Shown in pieces: positions 20,701 through 30,275 of a DNA stretch of 30,275 nucleotides. Numbering within the stretch: position 1 is the first letter of the stretch; each line of letters opens with the position of its first letter. The translations under genes and the position numbers were made by a program. The stretch spans positions 1 through 30,275 of the forward strand of contig JALJEE010000824.1 of assembly GCA_023231475.1 (NCBI GenBank), in the 5' to 3' direction. The notes beneath the pieces were generated by a model. That model made no database searches and was not told the origin of the DNA. It worked only from the letters and a program-made list of their open reading frames with translations. This DNA comes from Seison nebaliae. Its lineage: Eukaryota > Rotifera > Pararotatoria > Seisonacea > Seisonidae.

Positions 20701-23602
20701 ACAAATCATAATGAAGAGGCAATCGATTGATTAATGAGTCAACTTCAAATCTCACACAATCAAACGACAATAGAAAAGGCGATTAAATAAGTGTAAGACG
20801 AATTGTGTATAAAAATTGAATGATGATAGTTACAGATGAATTATCTGACTCCATCGAATATGATGAAAATGAAGTCGATAAATCATTTTTTTAAAAGAAG
20901 AAATCAATCTTACATCTTCCCATTGATCTTTCATAAAAATATTCAAATTGCCATCATTCCGATATTTCCGTTTTTCTTTTTTGAGATTAATTTGTAATGT
21001 CGAACAATGATCTATAATGGATGTCGTATTATTCGTAGTAATTGGTGAGGTGGTTATTTCTGTTGTGGAAGAGACGATGATATTTGATGGACGTTTTATT
21101 ATCGAATTATCTAAATCACAACTTCTGGTACGATAGAAATAAGGATTGGATGTTGAATTGGAAGTGACTGATGGTTTTAATAAATTGATCATTCTCTTTC
21201 GAAGAACATTCAAAAAGAATCGATAAGTCTTCCCAACCGTTTGTTCTCCGTCAATGTTACTGATGTTATCGAAAGAAATAGCCGTTCGACTTCTTTGTCG
21301 AATAGTATTAGTATTATCTACACTCTTTCCCGATGTATCTAGCAGACTGTCATGATCATCATTGTTATTACAAAATTTATTCTTCTCATTCTTATGTCTA
21401 TTCACATCAACATCAATATTGACCGTTTCTTCTGATTTGGTCCGATCTCTTCCAATTTTATCATTATTAGCAATAGTCGATTTCTCCACGTTTCTTAATG
21501 CTACCATGGACGAGAGAGGTGATGTTACTATGGATGATGATGATGTTATTGAAGGAACAGTTGTCCTATTACATTTTAGTGAATGGCCTCTGTAAGATGG
21601 AATAGTGCCAATTGAAGGACGATCAATAATGACAGAATGTGTCATCTGATTTTTCATTGTATTTCTTTCAAAATTCTCTTTCATTTCTTCACTGGAAGAA
21701 TTAATAGGAGAGTGGAGTAGTGATTGGTTCTTCCGAGTCCGATCACCGATCATTCTTTCGACTGACACACACGAATGTTCATCCTTCTCTTCCAATTGTT
21801 TCTTCTGTCCACTACTAGTCCCATACTATATTCCAAATTGACATAACATTTCCATATTTATATCAAAATAAACAAAACAGATTTATTCTTCGGTCGATAA
21901 CATTATGGAAGAGAACATTGATTCTTTCCTTTCTCCTTCACACAACAATTTTTTATAAAATTTTATTTTAATATTTTTAATTCTTTTTCCTCTTCCTTTT
22001 TATTCTACGTCTTTTTTGCAAGAGAAACAACAACAGAAACAGACCGTTGAGAATTAAGAAAGAATTAAAGAGAAAAATTGTCAATTCAGCCAAGTTTCTT
22101 CACTTAATAAAAAGATGATTGTCGGTCTCTTATTCGACTGGCACGAGCAGTTACATTCCTCTCGAAAAGGTCATTAGAAAAATGAGAATCGTATTAAATT
22201 TCACGTTTCAATAAAGAAATTTTAATGAGAAAAGGAAAACAAATTAATTTTTCTTCAACGTTTTCTAAAAGTTTTTTTTTGCTCTCAATCAACACATAGA
22301 TGTTTGGAGACTGAAGAAAGTTCATCTTTCTTATACTTTTCAAGGCGAAAGAACGAGTAGGAAATGAGGAGGAGGAGAAACTTTTTATTTATGTTTCGAA
22401 TTTCCATCTTTACTTCCACCCAAAATACCTTTAATTCATTTTCTTTTTATTGTTTTACAAACAGAGCAGTTTTCCTGGAGGAAATCTGCATCTATTGAAC
22501 TGCAAACGGGATTCCTTATTCAATTCAAATTCTTTTCTCTCTTATCTTGTAAATTGTTTCTTATTCACGAACTATCCTCTCACGGCAAACACAAACATCG
22601 ATGTTCGAAAAGATTGTTCTTTAATCAAATTCAAGTTTTATTCCCTGATCGTTACCGATGTTGATGTTGGACGGTGATTGTGGCATAGAGCATAATTAGT
22701 ATTCAGTTTATACTTCATAAACTAAACGAATTTGCATATAATCATCGATGTGTTCAACTTCGTTTCATTTTTTCTCTTTCGACAATTCATCAAAAGGAAA
22801 GAAGAAAAGAATTTCTTCAAATGGACAAAGGAAGAATAGTCCACAATCCTTCAACTACAGCGAGTTACACTTTCCAACAACACCAAACTCAACAAGACCT
22901 TGTGTTAGATTTATCTTATTCTAATGATGCTATCTATTCTAATTAACATTCTGAAATAAATTGCAGAACTTTATTCTATTAAACATGTTTCTCCTCCTCA
23001 TCTCTGACATCTGCTAACTCATCCAACATTTTTCTTTTGTTTCACCGTTCTTGACTGATAATAAGTGTTCCTACTGACAGAGAATGACTCTTCCTACTAA
23101 TAAAGGTTAATCTTCATATTGATCTTCAATTATTTCTGAAGAATTTTCAATATTTACATGATAATAAATGTTGGAAATTTTTCTCCTGGCACTCACTAGA
23201 GCAATTTTTCGGTTGAATAATACAAAATCATTTCTTTTGAATAATGCTTCTAAAGAAGCGAACGAGGAAAAGAAAGGAAATGAAATTCTTTCAATCTGTT
23301 ATATCTTCCTCCATTTAATCATAATCTTTTAATAAAATATGGAAACTAACTTCATCAGTTGGTGTTGATAATTGAGTATCATCCACTCCAATTGGTAATC
23401 CATCGATTATAATGGGTCGATCAAAAATTGAATCTCTTGATTCATGTTTACCGTTAGGAGATGAGCCTTGCCCACTCCCACCGGGTGGTGGAATTAGACA
23501 GCATAAGAAAGAATTAAATAATCCGGGTGAATGGATGTCATTCGATGGATGATCTTGGTGAACTGTCTGGTACTTCTTTGTTCGATTTCCATTCTTCGGC
23601 AT
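17778..23602 (-). CDS. SCP-type CTD small phosphatase (CTDSP/CTDSPL family) with giant linker and Gln-rich tail
   Basis: Five exons, all joined in phase 0: 23602-23351, 21825-20914, 20210-20112, 20017-19868 and 19817-17778, giving about 1150 aa. Exon 1 carries the paired-Cys motif FNSFLCCL (C34, C35) typical of the palmitoylated N-terminus of SCPs. Exon 3 has the catalytic [11 protein letters not shown]410 is the nucleophile and D412 the acid/base. Exon 4 has [17 protein letters not shown] and [14 protein letters not shown]. Exon 5 starts [20 protein letters not shown] and has [10 protein letters not shown] and [11 protein letters not shown]. These are near-identical to SCP1/2/3, which remove phosphate from Ser5 of the RNA polymerase II CTD and from SMAD or REST. 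Two parts are abnormal: exon 2 inserts 304 Ser/Thr/Asn-rich residues before the domain, and exon 5 adds ~575 residues rich in Gln, Asn, Tyr, Pro and Ser. Usual SCPs are 260-280 aa. Confidence 0.92.
18520..19420 (-). repeat. CAA/CAG triplet tracts encoding poly-Gln
   Basis: Runs of TTG/TGT on the plus strand at about 18529-18553, 18786-18806, 18992-19015 and 19383-19400 encode runs of five to nine Gln in the phosphatase tail. The last follows a CCA run giving [14 protein letters not shown] and CAG are mixed, with CAA dominant. Confidence 0.8.
20211..20913 (-). other. Intron 2 of the CTD phosphatase gene
   Basis: This 703-nt intron begins GTAAGA after QWED and ends at an AAG just before the exon carrying the catalytic motif. 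It is about ten times longer than most introns here. No nested gene was seen. Confidence 0.65.
20914..21825 (-). other. Cassette-like 912-nt exon inside the phosphatase gene
   Basis: The exon is exactly 304 codons, begins TAT GGG ACT after AATATAG and ends GAA GAT before GTAAGA. Both flanking introns are phase 0, so including or skipping it keeps the frame. It is rich in Ser, Thr, Asn and Arg with no recognised domain. Skipping it would bring the CC motif to ~50 residues from the phosphatase domain, close to ordinary SCP spacing. Confidence 0.6.
21826..23350 (-). other. Intron 1 of the CTD phosphatase gene
   Basis: This 1525-nt intron begins GTTAGTTTCC after STPTDE. No nested gene was seen; the plus-strand frame 22450-22677 has no family resemblance. 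Its length may reflect regulatory content or an alternative promoter. Confidence 0.6.
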
Positions 23603-25736
23603 TTTTAGTCGATGGAAATGTTAAGAAGATTATTCTTCTTCTCCACCTTCCACCTCAACAATAAGACGATTCTTCTATAAATTGAGAAAGGATTGTTGAT
23701 ATATTTCGCATTACCCAAATGAATGTGTCGAATCGCAAAAATTAGAGTAAAATATTCTTTCCTTTTTAGAAAATTACCAAGCAAATATAAGGTCTCACTG
23801 GCGAAAGAAGAAATGCACTCTTTTACATAAATATCTGATAATAAAAGGAAATATTAAAAGTTAATTAATTCTCGTACTATTTCCTTTGATGATGTAATAG
23901 AAGATTGTTAGTGAAAAATCTAAAATTGTCTTTTTCTTAATAAAATTCACAAGTAGAAGATTAGTTATGTCAACTTTCGAATAATATCGTGGAAGGAGGA
24001 AATTCAACAAATAATAAATGAACATTTATTTATTTATCAGTTAATTGTTTAGAACTGGATTCTTTTTAAACTTTATAATTCAAGTTCTATTTCGAATCAA
24101 ATGCGAATATTTTATCTTTATCTCCCGTCGATCTAATCTGAATTTCGATGAAATTTTCAATTTTTTCCAAACATAAAACATTTAGCTATCTAAATCTATA
24201 TTCTAAATATTATTATTTTTCTTTTCTTCTCGACAACTTTACGTTATTGGTATGCAGATTTCTCTGTTTACATTCTGATCATGAAAGAGGAGAGACATTG
24301 AAACAGATATTCTTTACACCGATTCTTACGATCAGCCACATTCACGAATATTAATATCGATTCTTAAGAGACACTTCTTAGTCATTGTAGTCTCAAATTC
24401 ATTTTAAATGGAAAAGAAAATTTAGTGTTTCGTCTATTCCAAGGTGAAAATGGTGACGGGATTCTTTTGATATAGAAATCAATTCAATTCTGTACCATAT
24501 TTCCGTTTCAATCCCATTAATAATGTCTTCTTTAATTTAATTATTTTTAAATAGATTCCTAAACAACTTCTCTCTCGGAAATGAAGCGAAGAAGACTCTT
24601 GAACAATTTCTCTCTAATTCTAAATTTGTCTCCTTACCTCACTAACAGATCAACTACTTGAAAAGGACAAAAATTTTTAAGTGGAAACATCCAGAAAAGG
24701 TAAATTACATAATCGTTAAACTTTTCTATTTTAGTTGTGCCGATTGTGTGTAAATGGCAAAGTGTCGAATCGTAGAGGTCAAACGAAGAGTAACTTATTA
24801 TTTATCTGTCACGTTTGTCATTTAATCGTTTAACGACCATGTGCAAACGACAAAGTTGACTAACATCCAATTGAGAAAGAAGAATATTTTCGTTCAGTTG
24901 TCCTTCTTTTTACGTCATACAAACCAAACATATATGTCTCAAGTAAAATGTTAAATTACCTTACAAATTAGCGCATTGGTTGCGATTAAGTAGAAAAATG
25001 AGGATGCCTGGACGGTAGTGGGAAGGTGAGTTGACTTTTAATTAATTTTACAGTAGACCTGTTACTTTCGACGACTCCCATTTCCAAAAGTTATATTTTC
25101 TGCTGGAATGATTACATAGGAATGGAAGGATAATGTTTTTTGGGAAAATATGAGGCAAATGAAGAGCGACAAAGCACGGTAGAAGATTAAGGAAAGATAA
25201 TAGAATTCATTCGAATCCACCAAAACATATGGAGGGAAAGGCTTCTTCCTTCCAACTGTTTGACATGAAATGAAATGTTTATTCATGCACTCTCCCACTC
25301 ACTCTTCTCCCATTGAGAGTTAGGTAAGGAATACAAAAAATTATATTAAATAATATGACGAAGTTTTATTACATATCTCCTTCTAAAATAAATAGAGAAA
25401 AATTGTTTAGATGGGGAAAAATAGAAATATTTTCTTCCCCACACAGTATAATCGCACGTTTTCCGTTTCGTCTATATAATACTAGTCGTCTCGTTTCAAG
25501 GATGTTGCCGGATGGAAGCCTCACATTTGAATGGGAACTCTACCAATACTTACTTCACACTTTCTCTTTGAATGAAAGAATTGAAGCGCATCAATCTACT
25601 CTTCATTCTTCCTTTTTCCTTTAACGATAATTCAATGAACATTGTAGTAGTCATAACGATGAGTGGGAAATATTATTAACAGAAATGATGAAACCATTCT
25701 TTTACAGACAGTCATTATAAAATAAGGAAACTAATG

Positions 25737-25806
25737 ATTGAGAGTTTCGCTCAATTCTCCTTATCATCCTCTCCCCTTCCCGCATGATAATAGAGAGCCC
25801 TCTATT
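25737..25806. repeat. Two short hairpin-forming inverted repeats
   Basis: ATTGAG and CTCAAT with a 7-nt spacer occupy 25737-25755. AATAGAG and CTCTATT with a 4-nt spacer occupy 25789-25806. Both precede the 28-bp palindrome and share its GAGAG/CTCTC flavour. Confidence 0.6.
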
Positions 25807-25843
25807 TTTAATTTAACGAAAAAATATCTAGTTTACCACACAA

Positions 25844-25871
25844 ACTCTCAGTAAGCATGCTTACTGAGAGT
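25844..25871. repeat. Perfect 28-bp palindrome
   Basis: The half-site is ACTCTCAGTAAGCA and its exact reverse complement follows with no spacer, centred on GCATGC at 25855-25860. It could bind a dimeric factor, form a cruciform or be a mobile-element end. No coding frame uses it. Confidence 0.9.
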
Positions 25872-26823
25872 CGAATTGGTTCACAGTCGAATAAATACAT
25901 GACTAACTTCCTTTGCTAAAATTTCAGAACGATGTATCACGATCAATTAATTTCATCTTCCTCCTACTACTATATCTGTCATTATCATTAAATTCTATTT
26001 TACATTTCTCTAATCGTTCAAATAGAAAAAACCGCCTGTTAACCAATAAGAAATTCGAACATTAATTTAATTCAATATACATTTATCTACAATACCAATG
26101 ATTTTAAATAAACTGAATTGTAATCAGATATTATTCTCTTTGACTATTATTTCTATTACTATTTCATATATATCGAAGTAAACTTTCTATCAGTGGATTG
26201 TTAGTTAAGAAAAAGTAACGATTATAGAAAGTTTCTTTTCTTTTCCTTTTACGGTTATTCCTAAAAAAATACACGATGAATGCAGATAAATAATGGACAA
26301 TTGTGCCTTATCGTCGATTCTATAATTTACCTTAATAAGCCGTGTTAGATTTTATTTTGGTTCGGAATAAGGAACATATTTTTGTTTGAAACAACCTATT
26401 TGCTAGAGTATGGTTAGAATTTAAATATCATGTTAACCGAAAAATGGTAACCTAATAGGAAAATTCAAGTGAAATTGAATCATTAAATCAGGCTTCTAAA
26501 CTCTATCTCGAAATCTCAATTACCAAAAAATTATTTTATTATAATAGTTAACTTTATTCAAATCATATGTATTACTTAATTTAAACAGATTCACCTAATG
26601 GTAGTTGAACCTTGTTTTAATTTAATAAAATAGAATTAATTTTCCAAAGTGTTCAGTGCAAAAGTATAAAAATAAAACTTATTTGATAGTTTGACAACTA
26701 ACAAGGAAGTTACAATTAAATCTATAAAAAAAACAGTCGCGTGAAATGAAATGAAAGAGTCCTCATTACATTATGGAATAACCGTTCATTTAACCATAGA
26801 AATTTCTACGTAGTTCTTTCCTA

Positions 26824-26830
26824 TATAAAA
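26824..26830 (+). promoter_or_regulatory. TATA box of the 339-aa ORF
   Basis: TATATAAAA lies about 160 bp before ATG 26987. It predicts a start near 26855. Confidence 0.45.
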
Positions 26831-26986
26831 AGTGCTTTATATTTTCGCGCATTTTTTAGTAGAAAAAATTCATTCCGTTACTTAATGAGAGATGAAATAA
26901 AAATATATTTATTGAACGACATTCTTTTTGGAAAATTTATTTATTGCCGCTTATTTCCTTAATCAAACTTCGAAATAATTATCAGA

Positions 26987-28006
26987 ATGAATTTATGGAC
27001 TAAAAATAATTCTGTGACTTTGGAGGATCTTTTAAGAAAAGAATCGAAAAAGATAAGTGCAAACCGAATTATTAATAATAATGCCGCTGAAAATGATACT
27101 ACTATATCTAATCCAATAACAACGGCAAATCGATTTCAATCTGTTCCATTCATAGAAGTGAATAAAATACATAAACCATTTTGTCAAATGAATATGGAAC
27201 AAACGGAAATAATCGATGAATTATTTCAAATGACAGGAACAACAGAAGGGATAAACGGAAATAATTTTCTCGCTGAGAAATTTCGACGTAAGAATTCTCA
27301 ATTACATAATCGTTTACTTGTGGCACTATTACCATTTTCCGCATTTCGTAAACTTTATTTTAGTTGCTCTCCAATATTGGCCGATTCACTGATGATAGAA
27401 ATGGATGAGAAATCGTCATCTTATGATATCAATTCGTTAAGGTCGTATTTCAATTTCGAAATATTTGTACCGTTCGTTAATTTACGAGTAGCTTCCAGTC
27501 GCATTAATCTTTTACCTCAATATGAAAAAATGTGTAAACTCTTATGTGCCTTCGGAGTTTATGCGATTGAATTCTATAATTTAGATTATCTAACTTATTT
27601 GTGGCGTAAGTGGGAAGATTCAAACAACAGAACATTCTTACACGAGTTAATTGACAACGATTTATTACTAAATCCGAAAATTCGTTCCCTGTGGCGGAAG
27701 AATTTATTATCAGGTCCACTTCAAGATATTAACGACCAAGGATTTGATTATTATGTTAATAAATGGATGACGATGATAATTAATCATTCTATCACAGTTG
27801 ATCATGTAAAGTGCCAATCCTTCATCCATGCTCTTATAAAATCGTTAATAAAATCGATTAATACTCAATCGCGTTATTTTGAATTTGATCAAGAAATGCT
27901 TAAAAGACGAATAGTAGAAGGAACTAAGGCAACCAAATTGGTTGAAAACAAAAATCGTGAATCCAATTTGTCCACCGAAAATAATACAAAATCGGAGACT
28001 TTATAA
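26987..28006 (+). CDS. Unrecognised intronless 339-aa protein
   Basis: A single uninterrupted frame of 339 aa with ATG at 26987. The N-terminal ~60 residues are Asn/Thr/Lys-rich and look disordered. From ~70 to ~290 the protein is compact, with alternating hydrophobic and charged residues suggesting helices, for example LLVALLPFSAFRKLYF, CKLLCAFGVYAIEFYNLDYL and YYVNKWMTMIINHSI. The C-terminus is hydrophilic. No signal peptide, and no zinc or nucleotide-binding motif is seen. A TATA box lies ~160 bp upstream. The gene converges on the minus-strand gene ending at 28096, with 89 bp between stops. Length, composition and promoter make a true gene likely; I do not recognise the family. Confidence 0.65.
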   Translation: MNLWTKNNSVTLEDLLRKESKKISANRIINNNAAENDTTISNPITTANRFQSVPFIEVNKIHKPFCQMNMEQTEIIDELFQMTGTTEGINGNNFLAEKFRRKNSQLHNRLLVALLPFSAFRKLYFSCSPILADSLMIEMDEKSSSYDINSLRSYFNFEIFVPFVNLRVASSRINLLPQYEKMCKLLCAFGVYAIEFYNLDYLTYLWRKWEDSNNRTFLHELIDNDLLLNPKIRSLWRKNLLSGPLQDINDQGFDYYVNKWMTMIINHSITVDHVKCQSFIHALIKSLIKSINTQSRYFEFDQEMLKRRIVEGTKATKLVENKNRESNLSTENNTKSETL

Positions 28007-28095
28007 AAAAAAACTTATTTTAATTTTGAGATTAAAGAAAACATTAAGAGAAAAGACAATTTTTCTTATAACATTTAATAATAATTTAATACACG

Positions 28096-28935
28096 TCATT
28101 TATCTACGCGATTCGATATTGGTGGTAACAATTTCTTGTCATGTTCAAAATAAACTTCGGGAATAAACTTTGTAATTTTATGTTTGTTCATCATTTTCGC
28201 TTTAAGTTCCTCATCACGATATGAATTGATTTTTGATTGAACATTTGAATGTTGGTTATGTTTGAGTACTACTATATCTTGTCTGTTTCGAGGTTGGAAT
28301 TTTGAACGGTGCATTCGTAAAATTTGTGTCCTTGTTTGTCGAGATAACAAATCCTTATGAGAAGATTTTAAACTTTTCATTTGTTCATCTATCTGAATAG
28401 CAATTTTAGTCTGTTTTTCTCTCCAAGCAGCGCCGTAACGTTGTTCTATCAATGCAGAAAAATCGGTTTCCGGCCATGGTGGTCTTCCAAATACCATATC
28501 AGGAATGGAACTCTTTTTACTCTTTTTAGGATCTCGGATTTCAAATTTGTGAAAAATTCTCCTTATTCTCATATTATTGGATGCCGTTGTAGCTTGGTGT
28601 TTTATAGCAATTCTATTATACTTACTAGAAGGAATTGGAAATTTTTTTGGTTTGTCCAATTTTTCTAAATTCGTATAGACTAAAGCTTCAGCTACTCCAC
28701 CTCCATAGTAGTTCACCGGTTTGCCGTAAGTATACTCAATATGCGGTAAGTTATTCGCACTACGTAGTGATTTTCCTAAGCGGGGCAATCGTAAGACTTC
28801 ATTTCGTAACATTGATTCTCGTTTATTTCCCAGATTTCCTGTCTTTGTATATTCGAAACGTTTGTCCACCACTACTGGCTTCGCGACAACTTCCATTTCA
28901 TCATCGTTATCAAGCACATCTTCCAAGACGCCCAT
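28096..28935 (-). CDS. CFAP77-like candidate microtubule-inner protein
   Basis: An intronless frame of 279 aa starts at ATG 28935. It is basic, with motifs LPHIEYTYGKPVNYYGGGVA at about 65-85, DMVFGRPPWPETDFSALIEQ at about 144-164, and RYGAAWREKQ directly after. A YGxP turn followed by FGxP...I-x-x-x-Y-x-x-x-W-x-x-x-Q is how I remember CFAP77, a protein inside ciliary doublet microtubules, and related MIPs. The match is from memory, so the name is tentative. The C-terminal third is Lys/Arg/Gln-rich and helical, consistent with a microtubule-lumen protein. If the organism is a mite, whose sperm lack flagella, retention would imply a role in sensory cilia or elsewhere. Confidence 0.55.
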   Translation of the reverse strand: MGVLEDVLDNDDEMEVVAKPVVVDKRFEYTKTGNLGNKRESMLRNEVLRLPRLGKSLRSANNLPHIEYTYGKPVNYYGGGVAEALVYTNLEKLDKPKKFPIPSSKYNRIAIKHQATTASNNMRIRRIFHKFEIRDPKKSKKSSIPDMVFGRPPWPETDFSALIEQRYGAAWREKQTKIAIQIDEQMKSLKSSHKDLLSRQTRTQILRMHRSKFQPRNRQDIVVLKHNQHSNVQSKINSYRDEELKAKMMNKHKITKFIPEVYFEHDKKLLPPISNRVDK

Positions 28936-29863
28936 GTTTGGATTAACTTAGAAAGTGAAATTTATCTTAAAAATGAAGATTATCTACTTTTAAACAATAA
29001 ATATAAGAAATTCTATTGTTTGAAATATATCAATTTTAAATAATTCACGAGATTTGCGTTAGTTATTAATTCCGTCTTGCATTTATATGAAGTATAGTAT
29101 ATGTAACTATTGATGTAAATAAATCATAAATAGAAATAGAAAAAGATTAGATATTCTAGGAATTACGACCGATTTTAATTTTTGAAACACAATCAAAAAA
29201 TTTCAATTTTTGGTAGATTTTCTGATTTATACCTTGATCTAGGGGTTTTCGTTAAAAAACAATGTTCAATGGAAAGTTGTTAGTAATGAGTCCAAATTGT
29301 AACTCGAAAAAATGCATGACCATCAAATACACACATATAATAAAATAATATTGTGTAAAAATCTGATCCTATCGAACATTATTTGTCCGTTTAAAAACAA
29401 TATCAAAAAATATTTAAAAACAGGATTCCGCATATATCTTACCAACCGTGGATGGGCAAGTGGGCATACAAAAGGCATACAATTTGTAAATTATGTATTC
29501 TTGAAAAATAAACGTATAGGCCTTTGGAACGATTCTGAACATGATAGCGTTTTTAAAATTTCAATTTTCGAATTTGTAAAAAATTCAGTTTAAAAAACTT
29601 TTCGAAAAATTTTAGGTTTAACTTACATAGTAGTTTAACTTCAAATTAGTTTAACTTTTGTTAGTAGGATTACATAAAAAATTCGTTTAAGGATTCGATA
29701 ACGTTTAAGGCCGATTTAAACCATTAGTTCAAGACCGACCTCAAAGTTCTTAAACAAATTCTTAAATTTTTTTTATATTACTTGCGAAAAATGGCAAAGT
29801 AAAATATTCTTCATTGCCACTTCAAGAGCGATGTGAATCAATTAAGTTCGCAGTTATATAATA
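28936..29863. other. AT-rich flank with short repeats
   Basis: No gene supported. The plus-strand frame 29312-29593 is Lys/Ile/Asn-rich without family resemblance. Around 29620-29710, TAGTTTAACTT recurs three times and CGTTTAAGG twice, suggesting decayed repetitive DNA. Confidence 0.45.
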
Positions 29864-30181
29864 ATGAAAATAGTTTTTCCAGGATCGATTGAAGTTCTGA
29901 ATGATTTCATTGGCAATGTTCGTAAATATTTTCTAGTAAATGAGAACCAATTAAATAAGTCGGACAAATTTCTTCTTTGTCCATTTGAAGAAGATATGGA
30001 ACTTGACAATATGGAAGAAGAATTACTTTGTGAAGTAATGAAATTTCGGTCTAATAAATTTCATAAAGAACGCTTCAAGAATCTAGGAACTTTTTGCACC
30101 CCCTATGAACTTTTTGCACCCTTTTTTGAAAAAGTGCTGGATAGGTATTTTTTGCACCCCTCTTTTTTTAATCTATTTTAA
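29864..30181 (+). pseudogene. 105-aa frame, possible transposon-derived fragment
   Basis: The frame runs from ATG 29864. The stretch from ~35 to ~75 (CPFEEDMELDNMEEELLCEV, then KFRSNKFHKERFKNLGTF) loosely recalls the acidic linker followed by Leu/Asp/Phe-rich helices near the C-terminal dimerisation region of hAT-type transposase-like proteins. The last ~30 residues are translated from a three-copy TTTTTGCACCCC repeat and are unlikely to be original protein. A chance frame is a real alternative. Confidence 0.25.
30087..30160 (+). repeat. Three copies of GAACTTTTTGCACCCC
   Basis: Copies begin at 30087 and 30107, 20 bp apart. A third, shortened copy (TTTTTTGCACCCC) lies at about 30148-30160. 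The same TTTTTGCACCCC word occurs in reverse orientation inside the foldback element near 16768-16780. Confidence 0.75.
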
Positions 30182-30275
30182 ACGTATGAGTGGGATTAAC
30201 TGTACAAAAGACAGTTTTTTGTTTTTTCCTTCTAAAGTAATTAGATATTTTTATATTTGATAAATGAATAAGTAA

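Larger units (their letters stand above)
23603..26823. other. Long non-coding stretch upstream of the CTD phosphatase gene
   Basis: The 3.2 kb between two divergent genes holds no convincing coding frame on either strand. Frames at 24148-24354, 25062-25298 and 25355-25624 look like chance. A cluster of inverted repeats at 25737-25871 is listed separately. In such a compact locus this length suggests regulatory DNA, 5' UTR exons or non-coding transcription. Confidence 0.5.

Noticed and set aside
20830-21795. 321-aa minus-strand frame as a separate gene
   Set aside because: Acceptor and donor at 21825 and 20914 are in phase with the CC-motif exon and the catalytic exon, so it fits better as an internal exon.
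25062-25624. Open frames in the phosphatase upstream region
   Set aside because: Their composition follows AT-rich DNA; no motifs, no splice partners and no family resemblance.
1-30275. tRNA or rRNA genes
   Set aside because: Scanning by eye found no T-arm consensus (GGTTCGAATCC type) with a matching acceptor stem and no rRNA-like blocks. A covariance-model scan would be decisive.

Overview
The window is AT-rich eukaryotic nuclear DNA. Its genes are split by very short GT-AG introns, most of 32-94 nt. The encoded proteins are rich in Asn, Gln, Ser and His homopolymers. The gene content is animal: an RBBP6/snama protein, an SCP-type CTD phosphatase, a Frizzled-domain secreted protein and a prohormone-4-like precursor with an LDLa module. 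Compactness, base composition and the arthropod-type precursor point best to a small-genome arthropod such as an acariform mite. Another compact protostome cannot be excluded from sequence alone. All exon models are my own, built from splice sites, phase agreement and protein homology.

Layout. 1.1-1.9 kb (-): prohormone-4-like secreted precursor. 3.0-4.2 kb (-): six-exon secreted Cys-rich protein of unknown family. 4.5-6.2 kb (-): leucine-rich-repeat protein with an acidic Asp/Asn-rich tail. 8.1-11.3 kb (+): RBBP6 with DWNN, zinc knuckle and RING domains. 11.8-13.3 kb (-): a Frizzled cysteine-rich domain without transmembrane segments, resembling a secreted Frizzled-related protein (sFRP). 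14.8-15.1 kb (-): small TATA-driven gene for a one-pass membrane protein. 16.5-16.9 kb: non-coding element with long inverted arms built from short tandem units. 17.8-23.6 kb (-): five-exon SCP-type phosphatase, about 1150 aa, far larger than the usual 260-280 aa. 23.6-26.8 kb: long non-coding stretch holding a perfect 28-bp palindrome and smaller hairpins. 27.0-28.9 kb: two convergent intronless genes, one unrecognised and one resembling the ciliary microtubule-inner-protein CFAP77. 29-30.3 kb: repeats and a possible degraded mobile-element ORF.

The genes do not form a pathway. This is an ordinary compact animal locus with both strands used. The items most worth a second look are the sFRP-like gene, the phosphatase with an in-phase cassette-like exon and a prion-like tail, the foldback element, and the unrecognised secreted Cys-rich gene.
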